DNA from: Arthrobacter_H sp030452125
GTDB taxonomy: Bacteria; Actinomycetota; Actinomycetes; Actinomycetales; Micrococcaceae
DNA: 64,000 nt
Direction: 5' to 3' (one strand)
NCBI GenBank assembly: GCA_052379645.1
Contig: JBQSYU010000017.1
Positions within the stretch are counted from its first letter, which is position 1. Every line of letters starts with the position of its first letter. The notes beneath the pieces are model-generated. The model was given only the letters and a program-made list of their open reading frames with translations. It was not told where the DNA came from and made no database searches. Shown here piece by piece: positions 35,633 to 44,391 of the stretch. The translations under genes were made by a program, and so were the position numbers.

Positions 35633-35713
35633 GGGATTGGCTCCTTCCACGGGTGTCCCCCGTGCTGCTGTGGACGCGCACCGGACGGTGGTGCGGGTCA
35701 CGTCTTCATAAAT

Positions 35714-35741
35714 ACTATAACGGGATTCTAGTTCTTGTCTA
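35714..35741 (-). promoter_or_regulatory. Promoter of the maoC-etfBA unit with a candidate TetR site in the spacer
   Basis: Minus-strand -35 TAGACA (35741-35736), a 16-nt spacer and -10 TATAGT (35719-35714). The spacer contains AACTAGAATCCCGTT, related to the palindrome before the acyl-CoA dehydrogenase (46674-46690). The -35 overlaps the stop codon of the upstream MFS gene, so this is an independent start within the island. Confidence 0.6.
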
Positions 35742-37241
35742 TCCGTGGTGAGCGGACGGTACGGTCACGGCGTTTTTCCCGCGGCGCGCATCACGTTCGG
35801 CGATCGTCTCGGGAACCCATTTCACCGGGTGGCGTTTGAGCATCAGGCCCAGCACCACCGAGAGGACCGAGAAGGCCAGTACGAACAGCAGGGCCGCGCT
35901 GACACCGTTCTGGTTGACCAGCGTCGTGCTGGGGTCCTGGTAGCTGGCCAGGATGTAGGCGCCGATGGCTGTCGCCGCCGACTGCCCGACGTTACGCACC
36001 ATGGTGTTGGTCCCCGCGGTTTCGGAGGTATTGGCCTCGGGAATGGCTTCGATGAGTACATTGGGCAGCGCACCGAAGGTCAGCGAGATGCCGATCCCGT
36101 TGATTCCCTGCGCGATGATGAATAGCGGGGCGTTGCCGAAGGACAGCAGGATGATGGCCAGGGCAGCGGTCATCAGGGTCAGCCCGCAGACGAAGACCGA
36201 ACGGGCACCGAACCGGTGGGCCATCCGCCCGCCCAGCGGGGAGAAGGCGTAGCCCAGCAACGCCGTGATGCAGCTGAGCACCCCCGCTGCCGTGGCGCTG
36301 AAGCCCAGCCCGAAGCCTTCGCTGGTGGGATATTGCAGGACCATTTGCGTCGGTACGGCCAACCCGCCGATCGGTCCGATGGCGGCACAGAGGGTGGCCG
36401 TCATGACCAGGGCGATCTGCCGGTTCTTGAACATCCGCAGATTCACGATCGGGGATTCCACCCGCAGTTCCCACCAGGCCCAGAGGCCGGCCACGACCAG
36501 TCCGGCGCCCATCAGACCGAGGAACCGGGCCGAGGCGAATCCTGTGGTGGAACTGCCTGACAGGGCCAGCAGGATGGCGCTGACGGCGATGGGCAGCAGC
36601 AGGGCCCCCAGGTAGTCGGGTTTTTCCGTGGTGGGCACTGTCGTGTCCCGGGGGATGACGATCAGGATGGTGACGATGGCGACTCCAGCCAGAACCGCGG
36701 CGAAGGCGAAAATGCCATGCCAGGAGAAGACGTCGATCATGAACCCTGCAATGAAGGTCCCGGCGGCACCGGCGATCAGGGCCGAAGCCCCGATCATGGA
36801 GACACCCACCGGGACGCGCTCGGCTTCCAGGTGTTCCCGGGCCAGGCCGAAGGCCAGCCCCATGACCGCGCCTGCGGTGCCCTGGATGGCCCGGCCCAGG
36901 ATGATCATCCCCAGGGTTCCACCCAGCAGGGAGATCAGCGATCCGACGCCGGCGATGGCCAGCACGATGATCAGGACCTTGCGTCGGCCGTAGAGATCCC
37001 CGAAGCGCCCGCCCATCACCCCGGCGGAGGCGGAGACCAGCAGGTAGGCGGTCACCACCCAGGCGACGGTGTTGGCATCGACCTGGAATTCGGTGATCAG
37101 TGTTGGAAGGGTCACGTACATCATCGACAGTTCGAAGGCCGAGACGATTTCGGCCAGGATCAGCACCACCACGACGGCGGCGAATCCCGACTTTTTGAGT
37201 TGTTGGAGCAGGGTGGCCTGTCGGCCAGCGGGTGCGGACAT
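35739..37241 (-). CDS. MFS transporter, EmrB/QacA-like
   Basis: Major facilitator of 500 residues with 12-14 predicted membrane helices. Family marks are the A-motif-like GGRFGDLYGRRKVLI after the second helix, ARAIQG-type helix 4 (ILGRAIQGTAGAVMG), and helix 5 with GASALIAGAAGTFIAG. The usual role of this group is proton-driven drug or metabolite export. Inside a catabolic island it could instead import the growth substrate or export an intermediate. The substrate cannot be read from the sequence. Confidence 0.88.
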   Translation of the reverse strand: MSAPAGRQATLLQQLKKSGFAAVVVVLILAEIVSAFELSMMYVTLPTLITEFQVDANTVAWVVTAYLLVSASAGVMGGRFGDLYGRRKVLIIVLAIAGVGSLISLLGGTLGMIILGRAIQGTAGAVMGLAFGLAREHLEAERVPVGVSMIGASALIAGAAGTFIAGFMIDVFSWHGIFAFAAVLAGVAIVTILIVIPRDTTVPTTEKPDYLGALLLPIAVSAILLALSGSSTTGFASARFLGLMGAGLVVAGLWAWWELRVESPIVNLRMFKNRQIALVMTATLCAAIGPIGGLAVPTQMVLQYPTSEGFGLGFSATAAGVLSCITALLGYAFSPLGGRMAHRFGARSVFVCGLTLMTAALAIILLSFGNAPLFIIAQGINGIGISLTFGALPNVLIEAIPEANTSETAGTNTMVRNVGQSAATAIGAYILASYQDPSTTLVNQNGVSAALLFVLAFSVLSVVLGLMLKRHPVKWVPETIAERDARRGKNAVTVPSAHHG

Positions 37242-37396
37242 CGTTGTCCCAACCTTTCAGGGATGCGGCGAAAGAAACATGGTGCAAACATTTCTTGGGT
37301 CCGCAACCCGCCCCCGATCAGGAACGGTCACAGCCCACCGGTGGTCCCGCGGGTTGGGCGGGGGCCACCGGTTGTGACGTGTGGGTCGGGCCTGGA

Positions 37397-38863
37397 TCAG
37401 CCGTTTCCGTAGGCGACGGATTTGGTCCAGAAGAATTCCTCCAGGCCTTCCACCCCGCCTTCGTTGCCGTTGCCGGAGTGTCCGATCCCGCCAAAGGGCC
37501 GTTCGGTGACGGCATTGGGGGCGCCGTTGACGATGACTTCCCCGGTCTCGAGTTCTTCGGTGATCCGGATGGCCCGGCGCGCATCCGCGGTCCAGAGGTA
37601 GCCGGAGAGTCCGTAGTCGGTCCCGTTGGCCAGGGCGACCGCCTCGGCTTCGTCGCTGAACCGCATCACGGCCAGCACGGGGCCGAAGACTTCCTTCTGG
37701 GCCAGCTCGCTGGCAGGATCGACGTCGGCCAGGATGGTCGGGAGGTAGTAGAACCCCTCGGCCAGTTCCCCGTCGCCGCGGGAGCCGCCCATGACCAGTC
37801 GGGCGCCGTCGTCCTGGGCCCTGGCAACCATGGCCTCGATCCGGTCGATCGCCGCCTGGTTGACCACCGGCCCGCAGATCGTTGACGGGTCCTGGGGATC
37901 CCCGATGCTGAAGGAGCCGGCGATGGCGGCGACCTTGGCCAGGAACTCGTCGTGGATGGAGTCCTGCACCAGCAGCCGGGTCGGCATGGCGCAGCCCTGC
38001 CCGGTCATGATCGCGAAGGCCATGACGGCCGCCTGCTGGGCTGCGGCGTCCAGGTCGGCGTCCTCGAACACGATATTCGCCGATTTGCCCCCGAGTTCGA
38101 GCAGGACCGGCTTGAAGGTCTGCGCGGCGGTGGCGGTGATCTTGCGGGCCGTCTCCGGGCCACCGGTGAAGGACACCTTCTTGACCAGCGGGTGTTCCAC
38201 CAGGGCGGCACCCGCGTCGGCGCCGCCGGTGACGACGTTGAAGACGCCGTCGGGGATGCCGGCCTCATGGACCAGGTCGGCGAAGAGCATGACCCCCAGG
38301 GGCGTCAGTTCGCTGGGTTTGACGACGACGGTGTTCCCGGCGGCCAGGGCCGCGGGGACCTTCATCGCCAGGGACATCAGCGGTGCGTTCCAGGTGATGA
38401 TCGCCCCGATGACCCCGTAGGGCTGGCGCAGGGTGTGTCCGAAGACCCCTCCCGCGCCGACCGTCGAGGAGATCCTGCCCAGCGGGAGCTTATCGGCCCA
38501 TCCCCCGTAGTACCTGATCCAGGTCGCGGCGGCATCCACCGAGAGTCGGGCGGTGGTCCGTGGGGTCCCGTTATCGGCGATGCCGAGTTCGGTGAACTCA
38601 TCGACGTGCGCTTCGACGAGCTCGGCGAGTTTGAGCAGGGCCCGTCCGCGCTCGGCGGCCGGCGTGGCCTTCCACGTGGCGAAGGCCAGATGGGCGGCCT
38701 GGACGGCCTCATCGACCTCTGCTGGTCCGGCCATCGGCACGCGGGCATCCACCTGGCCGGTGGCCGGGTTCACGTGCTCGTGGACTCCCTGGGCGTGGGT
38801 GCGGATTTCGGAGCCGATGCGCAGCGTGACCGCTGGCAGGGCGTCGGTGGTTTCGGTGCTCAT
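37397..38863 (-). CDS. NAD(P)-dependent aldehyde dehydrogenase
   Basis: The 488-residue ALDH-superfamily enzyme has ITWNAPLMSLAMKVP, VVVKPSELTPLG, VSFTGGPETARKI and the general base region LELGGKSANIVFEDADL. The nucleophilic Cys lies in MTGQGCAMPTRL, and EVFGPVLAVMRF is in the C-terminal part. It oxidises an aldehyde to the acid or acyl-CoA precursor. It follows the DUF35 gene with one base between them. An aldehyde product is what a retro-aldolase such as the neighbouring thiolase-like pair would release, so the pairing makes pathway sense (inference). Confidence 0.92.
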   Translation of the reverse strand: MSTETTDALPAVTLRIGSEIRTHAQGVHEHVNPATGQVDARVPMAGPAEVDEAVQAAHLAFATWKATPAAERGRALLKLAELVEAHVDEFTELGIADNGTPRTTARLSVDAAATWIRYYGGWADKLPLGRISSTVGAGGVFGHTLRQPYGVIGAIITWNAPLMSLAMKVPAALAAGNTVVVKPSELTPLGVMLFADLVHEAGIPDGVFNVVTGGADAGAALVEHPLVKKVSFTGGPETARKITATAAQTFKPVLLELGGKSANIVFEDADLDAAAQQAAVMAFAIMTGQGCAMPTRLLVQDSIHDEFLAKVAAIAGSFSIGDPQDPSTICGPVVNQAAIDRIEAMVARAQDDGARLVMGGSRGDGELAEGFYYLPTILADVDPASELAQKEVFGPVLAVMRFSDEAEAVALANGTDYGLSGYLWTADARRAIRITEELETGEVIVNGAPNAVTERPFGGIGHSGNGNEGGVEGLEEFFWTKSVAYGNG

Positions 38864-38864
38864 T

Positions 38865-39299
38865 TCATACCTCCGGTTCGTAGCGCAGCATGGTGATGTC
38901 CGATGCCGGGTAGTCGCAGAAGACCGGCTTGACGCGCATGCCGATCGTGAGGTCTGCGTGGTCGATGTTGATCAGTTCGGTGGAGAACTTCGGGCCCTCA
39001 TCCCATTGCACGACGGCCAGGACCATCGGGCCCTCGGCCGCGAAATGTGGTGACACCGGCCGGGTGGTGATCGTGTAGGTGTAGAGGGTCCCGGTGCCGG
39101 GAATCTCTCGCCATTGAAGGTCGTCGGCCAGGGTGCGCGGGGCCAGCGGCCGGGGGTAGAAGACGTATTCGCCCAGTGACGGGGAGTACTGGATGCGAAT
39201 CTTGTGTTCGGCCAGCGCATCCCAGAACGGCTGGGTCAGCGGGGTCGGGACGGGCATGGGCCGTTCGAAAACGGGTGCTGTATCTGTGCTCATGGTCAA
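38865..39299 (-). CDS. DUF35-type OB-fold protein with all zinc-ribbon cysteines missing
   Basis: The 144-residue protein has the two-part DUF35 layout: an N-terminal rubredoxin-like segment and a C-terminal acyl-CoA-associated OB fold (GTLYTYTITTRPVSPHF, MVLAVVQWDEGPKFSTELI). At the usual C-x-x-C-G...P-R-x-x-C-P-x-C knuckles the sequence reads IQYSPSLGEYVFYPRPLAPR, so no zinc site remains. DUF35 proteins form complexes with thiolase-like partners such as Ltp2 aldolases. The partner gene starts 1211 bp upstream on the same transcript and ends 5 bp before this start. Confidence 0.85.
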   Translation of the reverse strand: MTMSTDTAPVFERPMPVPTPLTQPFWDALAEHKIRIQYSPSLGEYVFYPRPLAPRTLADDLQWREIPGTGTLYTYTITTRPVSPHFAAEGPMVLAVVQWDEGPKFSTELINIDHADLTIGMRVKPVFCDYPASDITMLRYEPEV

Positions 39300-39304
39300 A
39301 GCTC

Positions 39305-40510
39305 CTATTCGCCTTCGAGGATCAGTGCAGTTTGTTCGCTCATGATGCCGCCGTTTCCGGAGACGAACGCCCGGTTGCAGTCGTTGACCTGGGCCTCTCC
39401 CGAGCGGCCCATGATTTGTCGGACGCCGTCGATCACGTGGTGCATGCCTCCGGCGATGCCCGCCTGGCCGAAGGACAGCTGGCCACCGGCGGTGTTCATC
39501 GGGAAATCACCGCGGAAGGTCAGGTCGTGTTCGTTGACGAACTGCATTCCCTTGCCCTTCTCGGTGAAGCCTGCGTCCTCCAAGGACATGAGCACGGTGA
39601 TGGAATAGCAGTCATAGATGGAGACCATGTCCATATCGCCCCGGCCTAGGCCTGCCATGTCGAAGGCTTGGTCGGCGGCGTGGATCATCGGCGAATACAT
39701 CAGGTCGTGGGCGTAGGTCGGCGTCTTATAGGGCACGCGTTCCCCGAAGCCCTTGATCCAGGCCGGACGGTTCTTTGACTTTTTGGCCTGGTTCTTGTTG
39801 CCGATGACGACCGCGGCTCCGCCCTGGCACGGCATGACGATTTCGAGTTTATGCAGGGGGTCGGCGACCATCGGTGAGGCCAGCACGTCCTCGATGGTCA
39901 GTGGCTGGCCGTGGAAGATGGCATCCGGCGTGGAGCAGGCGTTGGTGCGCTGGTCGACGGCGATCTTGGCCATCGCGCGTTCGTCGTAGCCGAATTCATG
40001 TCCATAGCGTTTGGCGATCTGGCCGTAGGGCCCGTTCTGGCCCAGATTGGCATACGGGATCTCGAACTCCGCCTGCGGGGATCCGTAGGCGTTGGAGGAG
40101 GCCCCGAAGAGCATGCTGTCGTCGAGCACGAAGGGCCGACGCTCGTGGGTGGGCACCTCGTGGGTCCCGGGGAAGGTGACCAGGACTGTTTCGCACAATC
40201 CCAGTTCCACGGCGGCGGCAGCACGCCAGACGGCGGCAGCGGAGCCGGCCCCACCCAGGTCCACTATTTCGGCGAAGTTGGCGTTGATGCCCAGATATTC
40301 GGTGATGGTGGAGGGGACGAACATGCTGGCTTCGCCGATGAGCGGGGTGACGATTCCGTCGACGTCCGTGGCATCCAGGCCTGCGTCGTCCAACGCCGCC
40401 TTGGACAGGCGCGCCCACTGTTCGAGGTTGAAGGTCTTATCGCGGGTCAGCTTGCGCTGTGGCGGCAGTTCGTGGAAACCGAGAATCGCGGCTTCTGCTT
40501 TCAGTCCCAT
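39305..40510 (-). CDS. Thiolase-superfamily protein (SCP-x/Ltp2-like) without nucleophilic cysteine
   Basis: This 401-residue protein of the lipid-transfer thiolase group shows GLDATDVDGIVTPLIGEA, the nucleophile-elbow region DLGGAGSAAAVWRAA, and the C-terminal MNTAGGQLSFGQAGIAGGMH. The elbow has Ala/Ser where thiolases have Cys, and the usual GHP-type His block reads SFGQAG. A biosynthetic or degradative Claisen thiolase is therefore unlikely. Ltp2-type proteins with such changes act as retro-aldolases on CoA-bound sterol side chains with a DUF35 partner. The same role is inferred here. Confidence 0.85.
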   Translation of the reverse strand: MGLKAEAAILGFHELPPQRKLTRDKTFNLEQWARLSKAALDDAGLDATDVDGIVTPLIGEASMFVPSTITEYLGINANFAEIVDLGGAGSAAAVWRAAAAVELGLCETVLVTFPGTHEVPTHERRPFVLDDSMLFGASSNAYGSPQAEFEIPYANLGQNGPYGQIAKRYGHEFGYDERAMAKIAVDQRTNACSTPDAIFHGQPLTIEDVLASPMVADPLHKLEIVMPCQGGAAVVIGNKNQAKKSKNRPAWIKGFGERVPYKTPTYAHDLMYSPMIHAADQAFDMAGLGRGDMDMVSIYDCYSITVLMSLEDAGFTEKGKGMQFVNEHDLTFRGDFPMNTAGGQLSFGQAGIAGGMHHVIDGVRQIMGRSGEAQVNDCNRAFVSGNGGIMSEQTALILEGE

Positions 40511-40608
40511 GGTGTTCTCCTGAGATCGGGGATGGTTGGTTCGGTGACGCGCCGATGGTCCGGCGCCTGAAGGTGGTGGTCGATGGTGACAGCTGACGAC
40601 GACGGGAT

Positions 40609-41430
40609 CTAGCTGTCCGCCGGCACCGTTGCGGAACGCAGTGCGGCAATGCGGATCCCGAGTTCGGGATGCCCGGTGCCCTCGCCCAGCTGCGCGGTCA
40701 GGTCTGTGGGGTAGTCTCCCGGCGGCCAGAAAGTCTCGGCTGGCAGGATGCCGATGGCGTCCAACCCGATGGCTGTTCCTTGGCTCAAGACCAGGTCGGC
40801 GCCCTCGTTCCAGCCGAAGCCCAGAACATCTCTCTGGCCGCGGGGTGCGGGACCGATGCCGAAGGTGCGGGCACCGAGCACGTCCACGAGGACGGTGCGG
40901 GCGAGAGGCAGGTCCTCGACGACCCCATGGATGAGCTGGACCCGCACCGGATCGGTATTCTGCTCATCCCACGGGCAGCCACCGGTGGAATGGGGCAGTT
41001 GCTCCGCCGACGCGTCGAGGATCGTTGTGCTCTGGACCAGCTGGGCCAAAAAGCCCAGCCCGGTGTCCCGAGGGTGGAGGAAGGCCTCTTGCCAGCCCGG
41101 GTGCTCCAGATTCACCAGGATCGGCTCGATCCCTGCCTTCTGGGCCCCGGCGATGGCCGAGCGGATATCGGCCACCTTGAAGGTCACATGGTGCGGTGCA
41201 GCCGAACCATCATGGTGATCGAGGAAACGCTGAATGAAGGAGTGTTCGGACCCGCTGGGTTCGAACAGTTCCACCCGCATGTCATCGACCACCGCCAACT
41301 GGCAGGGGTTGAAGGCTTCGGTGGTGAATCCTCCGCCCCACCGGGCGCCCAGCTCGCGGTTCAGCACCGGGCCGGCAGGCGCCCAGGCGGGCACCGCGAT
41401 GGCCAGATGATCCAATTCGTGGGCGCTCAT
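40609..41430 (-). CDS. VOC (glyoxalase/bleomycin resistance fold) protein
   Basis: The 273-residue protein has two vicinal-oxygen-chelate modules. The first opens ELDHLAIAVPAWAPAGPVL, continues VVDDMRVELFEPSG and HHVTFKVADIRSAI, and ends PRDTGLGFLAQLVQ. Candidate metal ligands are the first His, the paired His residues of APHHVTF and a Glu. VOC proteins include methylmalonyl-CoA epimerase, isomerases and dioxygenases; the exact reaction is not evident. Its place between the TetR and thiolase-like genes suggests a role in the same acyl-CoA pathway. Confidence 0.75.
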   Translation of the reverse strand: MSAHELDHLAIAVPAWAPAGPVLNRELGARWGGGFTTEAFNPCQLAVVDDMRVELFEPSGSEHSFIQRFLDHHDGSAAPHHVTFKVADIRSAIAGAQKAGIEPILVNLEHPGWQEAFLHPRDTGLGFLAQLVQSTTILDASAEQLPHSTGGCPWDEQNTDPVRVQLIHGVVEDLPLARTVLVDVLGARTFGIGPAPRGQRDVLGFGWNEGADLVLSQGTAIGLDAIGILPAETFWPPGDYPTDLTAQLGEGTGHPELGIRIAALRSATVPADS

Positions 41431-41488
41431 GAGAGCACCCCAGTATCCGTGGCCGAAGCCGCAGCCGGACTGAGAAGGGCTGCGCCGG

Positions 41489-42103
41489 TTAGGCGCCCTC
41501 GGCCTCGAACTGAGCGACCCGCAGGCCGATCATCCGCACGAAGCTGTCGATCACCCGATGGGCTTCGGGAATCGTCTTGTCCCCGGTCAGCAGCCGGGCC
41601 ACCAGATCCATCAGCACGCACCACACCATGGCGGTGATATCGGCTGCCTCCTCGTGACCGAGCATCGCAAAGTCCGCGTGGATGGGTTCCTCCAGCACGA
41701 CGCCGAGTTGCTGCATCAACGCCGAAACCTGCGGGTCCGAGGTGGAGCGCAGCAGCCAAATGGCTTTGTAGAAGTTCGGCTGTCGTTCGAAGGCCGCCAG
41801 CGCCGAGCGCATCCGATACTGGACGCGTTCGGTAGTGCTCAGGCCCTCCGCCCAGGACTGGTCGGCCGAGTTGAAGGGCACGCTCCAGTCGTAGACGACG
41901 TTCGCATACAGGTGCTCCTTCGAGGAGAAGTACCGGTATAGGGTGCCCAGTGCCACGTTGGCTTCGGCGGCGACGTCCCGGATCTGGATGGAGTCGTAGT
42001 CGGTTCCCACCAGGAGGGTTTTCGCCGCGTCCAGGATGCGCTGCCTGCGCATCACCTGGTAGGCGGGAAGATCGACGAGATCCGCGGAGAGTTGGCCGGA
42101 CAT
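41489..42103 (-). CDS. TetR-family regulator, KstR-like in the DNA-binding domain
   Basis: This 204-residue regulator has an N-terminal TetR helix-turn-helix (RQRILDAAKTLLV, IQIRDVAAEANVALGTLYRYF, SSKEHLY; about residues 20-70) and a divergent C-terminal ligand domain. The wording VALGTLYRYFSSK recalls KstR-type steroid regulators. It sits inside the island it probably controls. Candidate operators are the AACTAGA-N-TCTAGTT-like palindromes at 46674-46690 and 35720-35735. An acyl-CoA or acid from the pathway is the likely inducer (inference). Confidence 0.88.
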   Translation of the reverse strand: MSGQLSADLVDLPAYQVMRRQRILDAAKTLLVGTDYDSIQIRDVAAEANVALGTLYRYFSSKEHLYANVVYDWSVPFNSADQSWAEGLSTTERVQYRMRSALAAFERQPNFYKAIWLLRSTSDPQVSALMQQLGVVLEEPIHADFAMLGHEEAADITAMVWCVLMDLVARLLTGDKTIPEAHRVIDSFVRMIGLRVAQFEAEGA

Positions 42104-42181
42104 CGTGCTCCTTCGGCTGCCGGTCGGAATGGGACTCCAACGCTATCACCGGGCTACGCTCCCATGGCCCAGCTCCCGCGT

Positions 42182-44338
42182 TCATGCCCGGTCCTTCCAC
42201 CGGACCAGTGCGTCGAGGGCTTCAATCTGGTTCCCCGCCACCCTCAGCGGGTTGATTTCCAACTCTTCGAGTTCGTCGCCCAGCCCGAGAGCGACCTGGG
42301 AGATCTTGAAGATGACCTCCGCCAGCTGGTCCAGATCGGTGGCCTCCCCGCCACGGAACCCGGTCAGCAAGTCGACTCCCTGGAGGGATTCGAGCATCCG
42401 TCGAATCTCCGCAGGGCCGACAGGCAGCAGGCGCAGGGCCGAATCCTTGAGGATCTCGACCATGACGCCGCCGAAACCGACGGCCATCACCAGCCCCCAC
42501 TGCGGATCACGGATGATCCCCACCAGCAGCTCGGTGCCGGACGGACGCATGGGAGAGACCGCGACCCCCTGGATGGTGGCCTCGGGGGCCAGTTCGGCGA
42601 CGGAAGACCTGATAGATTCGTAGGCTGCCCTGACAGCTTCCGCATCCCGCAACATCAATTTGACGCCGCCGACCTCGGTCTTATGGGCAATATCTTCAGA
42701 GGCCACCTTCAGCACCACGGGGTAGCCCAGGTCTTCGGCGACGGCGACAGCCTGTTCGGCCGAGCCCACGATGGTCGCCGGAACGTAGGGCACCCCGTGC
42801 TCACGCAGGAAGTCCCCGGTTTCGATTTCGGTCCACGTTTCCGTCCCGGAGGGTTTGGCGATGGTCGGCGCCTCGGGGAGCACGGGGTCGGAGGCCAGTT
42901 CTGCGGTGCGCTTCCCCCACCAGGCGCTGCGGGCCACGGCCGGGATGCCCCGGTCGAAGGAGTCGGAGGCGTGGGGGTAGCCGTATTCGGTCGCGAAGGC
43001 CCGCCCGAATTCGGTGACCTCGGTGGGCAGGAAGCTCATCGGGATCACCGGTTTCGGTGAGGAGGTGAGCTGGGCGAGCAGCGTGTCCTGAGTGGCCCTG
43101 CCCATATCCGCCATCATCTGGTTGGCCGGCCAGGAGGCGTTGATCACGACGAAGTCGAAGTTGGGGTCATCGATGAAGCATTGGTTGGCCTTGGTCAGGA
43201 TGGAGGGATCCACTGAAATGTATCCGGTGGTGTCCATGGGGTTGTTGACCGTCGAATATTCGGGCAGGCCGGCGTCGTGCAGTGCCTGGACGGTGGACGC
43301 CGAGGGGGCCGGCAGCTGGAGGCCGAGCGCTTCGGACTTATCGGCGATGAGGGCGCACATGGCGCCGGAGCCGGTGACCACTCCCATCCGGTTTCCGTCC
43401 ACGGCACCGTAGGATTCGATGATCCCCGCGGTCGCAATCAGGTCCTCGATGTTCTCCACCCGGATCACCCCGAACTGCCGGCAGGCGGCATCGATCACGC
43501 TGTCGTCTCCGACCAGGGAGCCGGTATGGGCGGCGGCGACACGGGCCGAGGCCTCGGAGCGTCCGGCTTTGAAGACCACTACCGGTTTGCCGGCCTTTCG
43601 GGCCCGTGCGGCGACGTCGAGGAACTGCGCGGGATTGGTGATTTGTTCGAGATAGGCGGCGATGACCGTGGTGTTCTCGTCATCGACCAGCAGGTCCATC
43701 ACGTCGATGGCCGAGACCATTGCCTCGTTGCCAACCGTCACCGCGGTGGAGCAGCCCACCCCGCGTGAGGCCATATAGGGCAACAGGTAGATGGCCAGGG
43801 CACCTGACTGGCTGGCGATCCCGACACCACCGGAAATCATGGGCATCTGGGTCATATGGCTGAAAGCGGCGACCTTGGCATGCGCGTTGATGAAGCCGAG
43901 GTTATTGGGTCCCAGGATCAGCTGGTCTGCCGCCCTGGCCCGTTCGACCAGGCTGTCCTGCAATGCCTTGCCTTCGGCGCCGGCCTCGCTGAGCCCGGCG
44001 GCGAGCATCACGAGGTTGCGGATGCCCTTGAGCCGGGCGTCCTCCAAGATGGTCTCCAATGATTTGGTGCCGGTGAGCACGATGGCCAGATCGGGGGCAG
44101 TCGGCAGCTCGGCGATCGAGGTGTAGGAGGATTGTCCGTGGCATTCCTCGCCGCGGCGGTTGACCAGGTAGAGCTCACCGTCGAAGCCACCGGAGATGAG
44201 GTTGGTGTAGGTGAATTGTGACCAGGCTGACTTGCTGTTGGCCCCCACGATCACCACGGATCGTGGCTGGAGCAATTCGTGCAGTCGGTCGGTGGCGAGG
44301 GTTCTCACGTTCTGAGTATCGCGCGTCATCGTTGTCAT
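42182..44338 (-). CDS. NDP-forming acyl-CoA synthetase
   Basis: The protein of 718 residues starts at the ATG at 44338, with AAAGGA about 11 nt upstream; a longer frame would run through the upstream dehydrogenase gene. An N-terminal CoA-binding domain (LQPRSVVIVGANSKS) is followed by succinyl-CoA-ligase-like domains with the phospho-His segment AAAHTGSLVGDDS, and by a C-terminal ATP-grasp domain (PVVLKVASEDIAHKTEVGGV, GVMVEILKDSALRLLPV). It activates a carboxylic acid to its CoA ester with ADP or GDP formation, and would feed the dehydrogenase encoded directly before it. Confidence 0.92.
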   Translation of the reverse strand: MTTMTRDTQNVRTLATDRLHELLQPRSVVIVGANSKSAWSQFTYTNLISGGFDGELYLVNRRGEECHGQSSYTSIAELPTAPDLAIVLTGTKSLETILEDARLKGIRNLVMLAAGLSEAGAEGKALQDSLVERARAADQLILGPNNLGFINAHAKVAAFSHMTQMPMISGGVGIASQSGALAIYLLPYMASRGVGCSTAVTVGNEAMVSAIDVMDLLVDDENTTVIAAYLEQITNPAQFLDVAARARKAGKPVVVFKAGRSEASARVAAAHTGSLVGDDSVIDAACRQFGVIRVENIEDLIATAGIIESYGAVDGNRMGVVTGSGAMCALIADKSEALGLQLPAPSASTVQALHDAGLPEYSTVNNPMDTTGYISVDPSILTKANQCFIDDPNFDFVVINASWPANQMMADMGRATQDTLLAQLTSSPKPVIPMSFLPTEVTEFGRAFATEYGYPHASDSFDRGIPAVARSAWWGKRTAELASDPVLPEAPTIAKPSGTETWTEIETGDFLREHGVPYVPATIVGSAEQAVAVAEDLGYPVVLKVASEDIAHKTEVGGVKLMLRDAEAVRAAYESIRSSVAELAPEATIQGVAVSPMRPSGTELLVGIIRDPQWGLVMAVGFGGVMVEILKDSALRLLPVGPAEIRRMLESLQGVDLLTGFRGGEATDLDQLAEVIFKISQVALGLGDELEELEINPLRVAGNQIEALDALVRWKDRA

Positions 44339-44391
44339 GCGAAGGGTATCCTTTCGGGAATGGCTTGAGGTCTGGAGTCCTGCGGGGCGGT

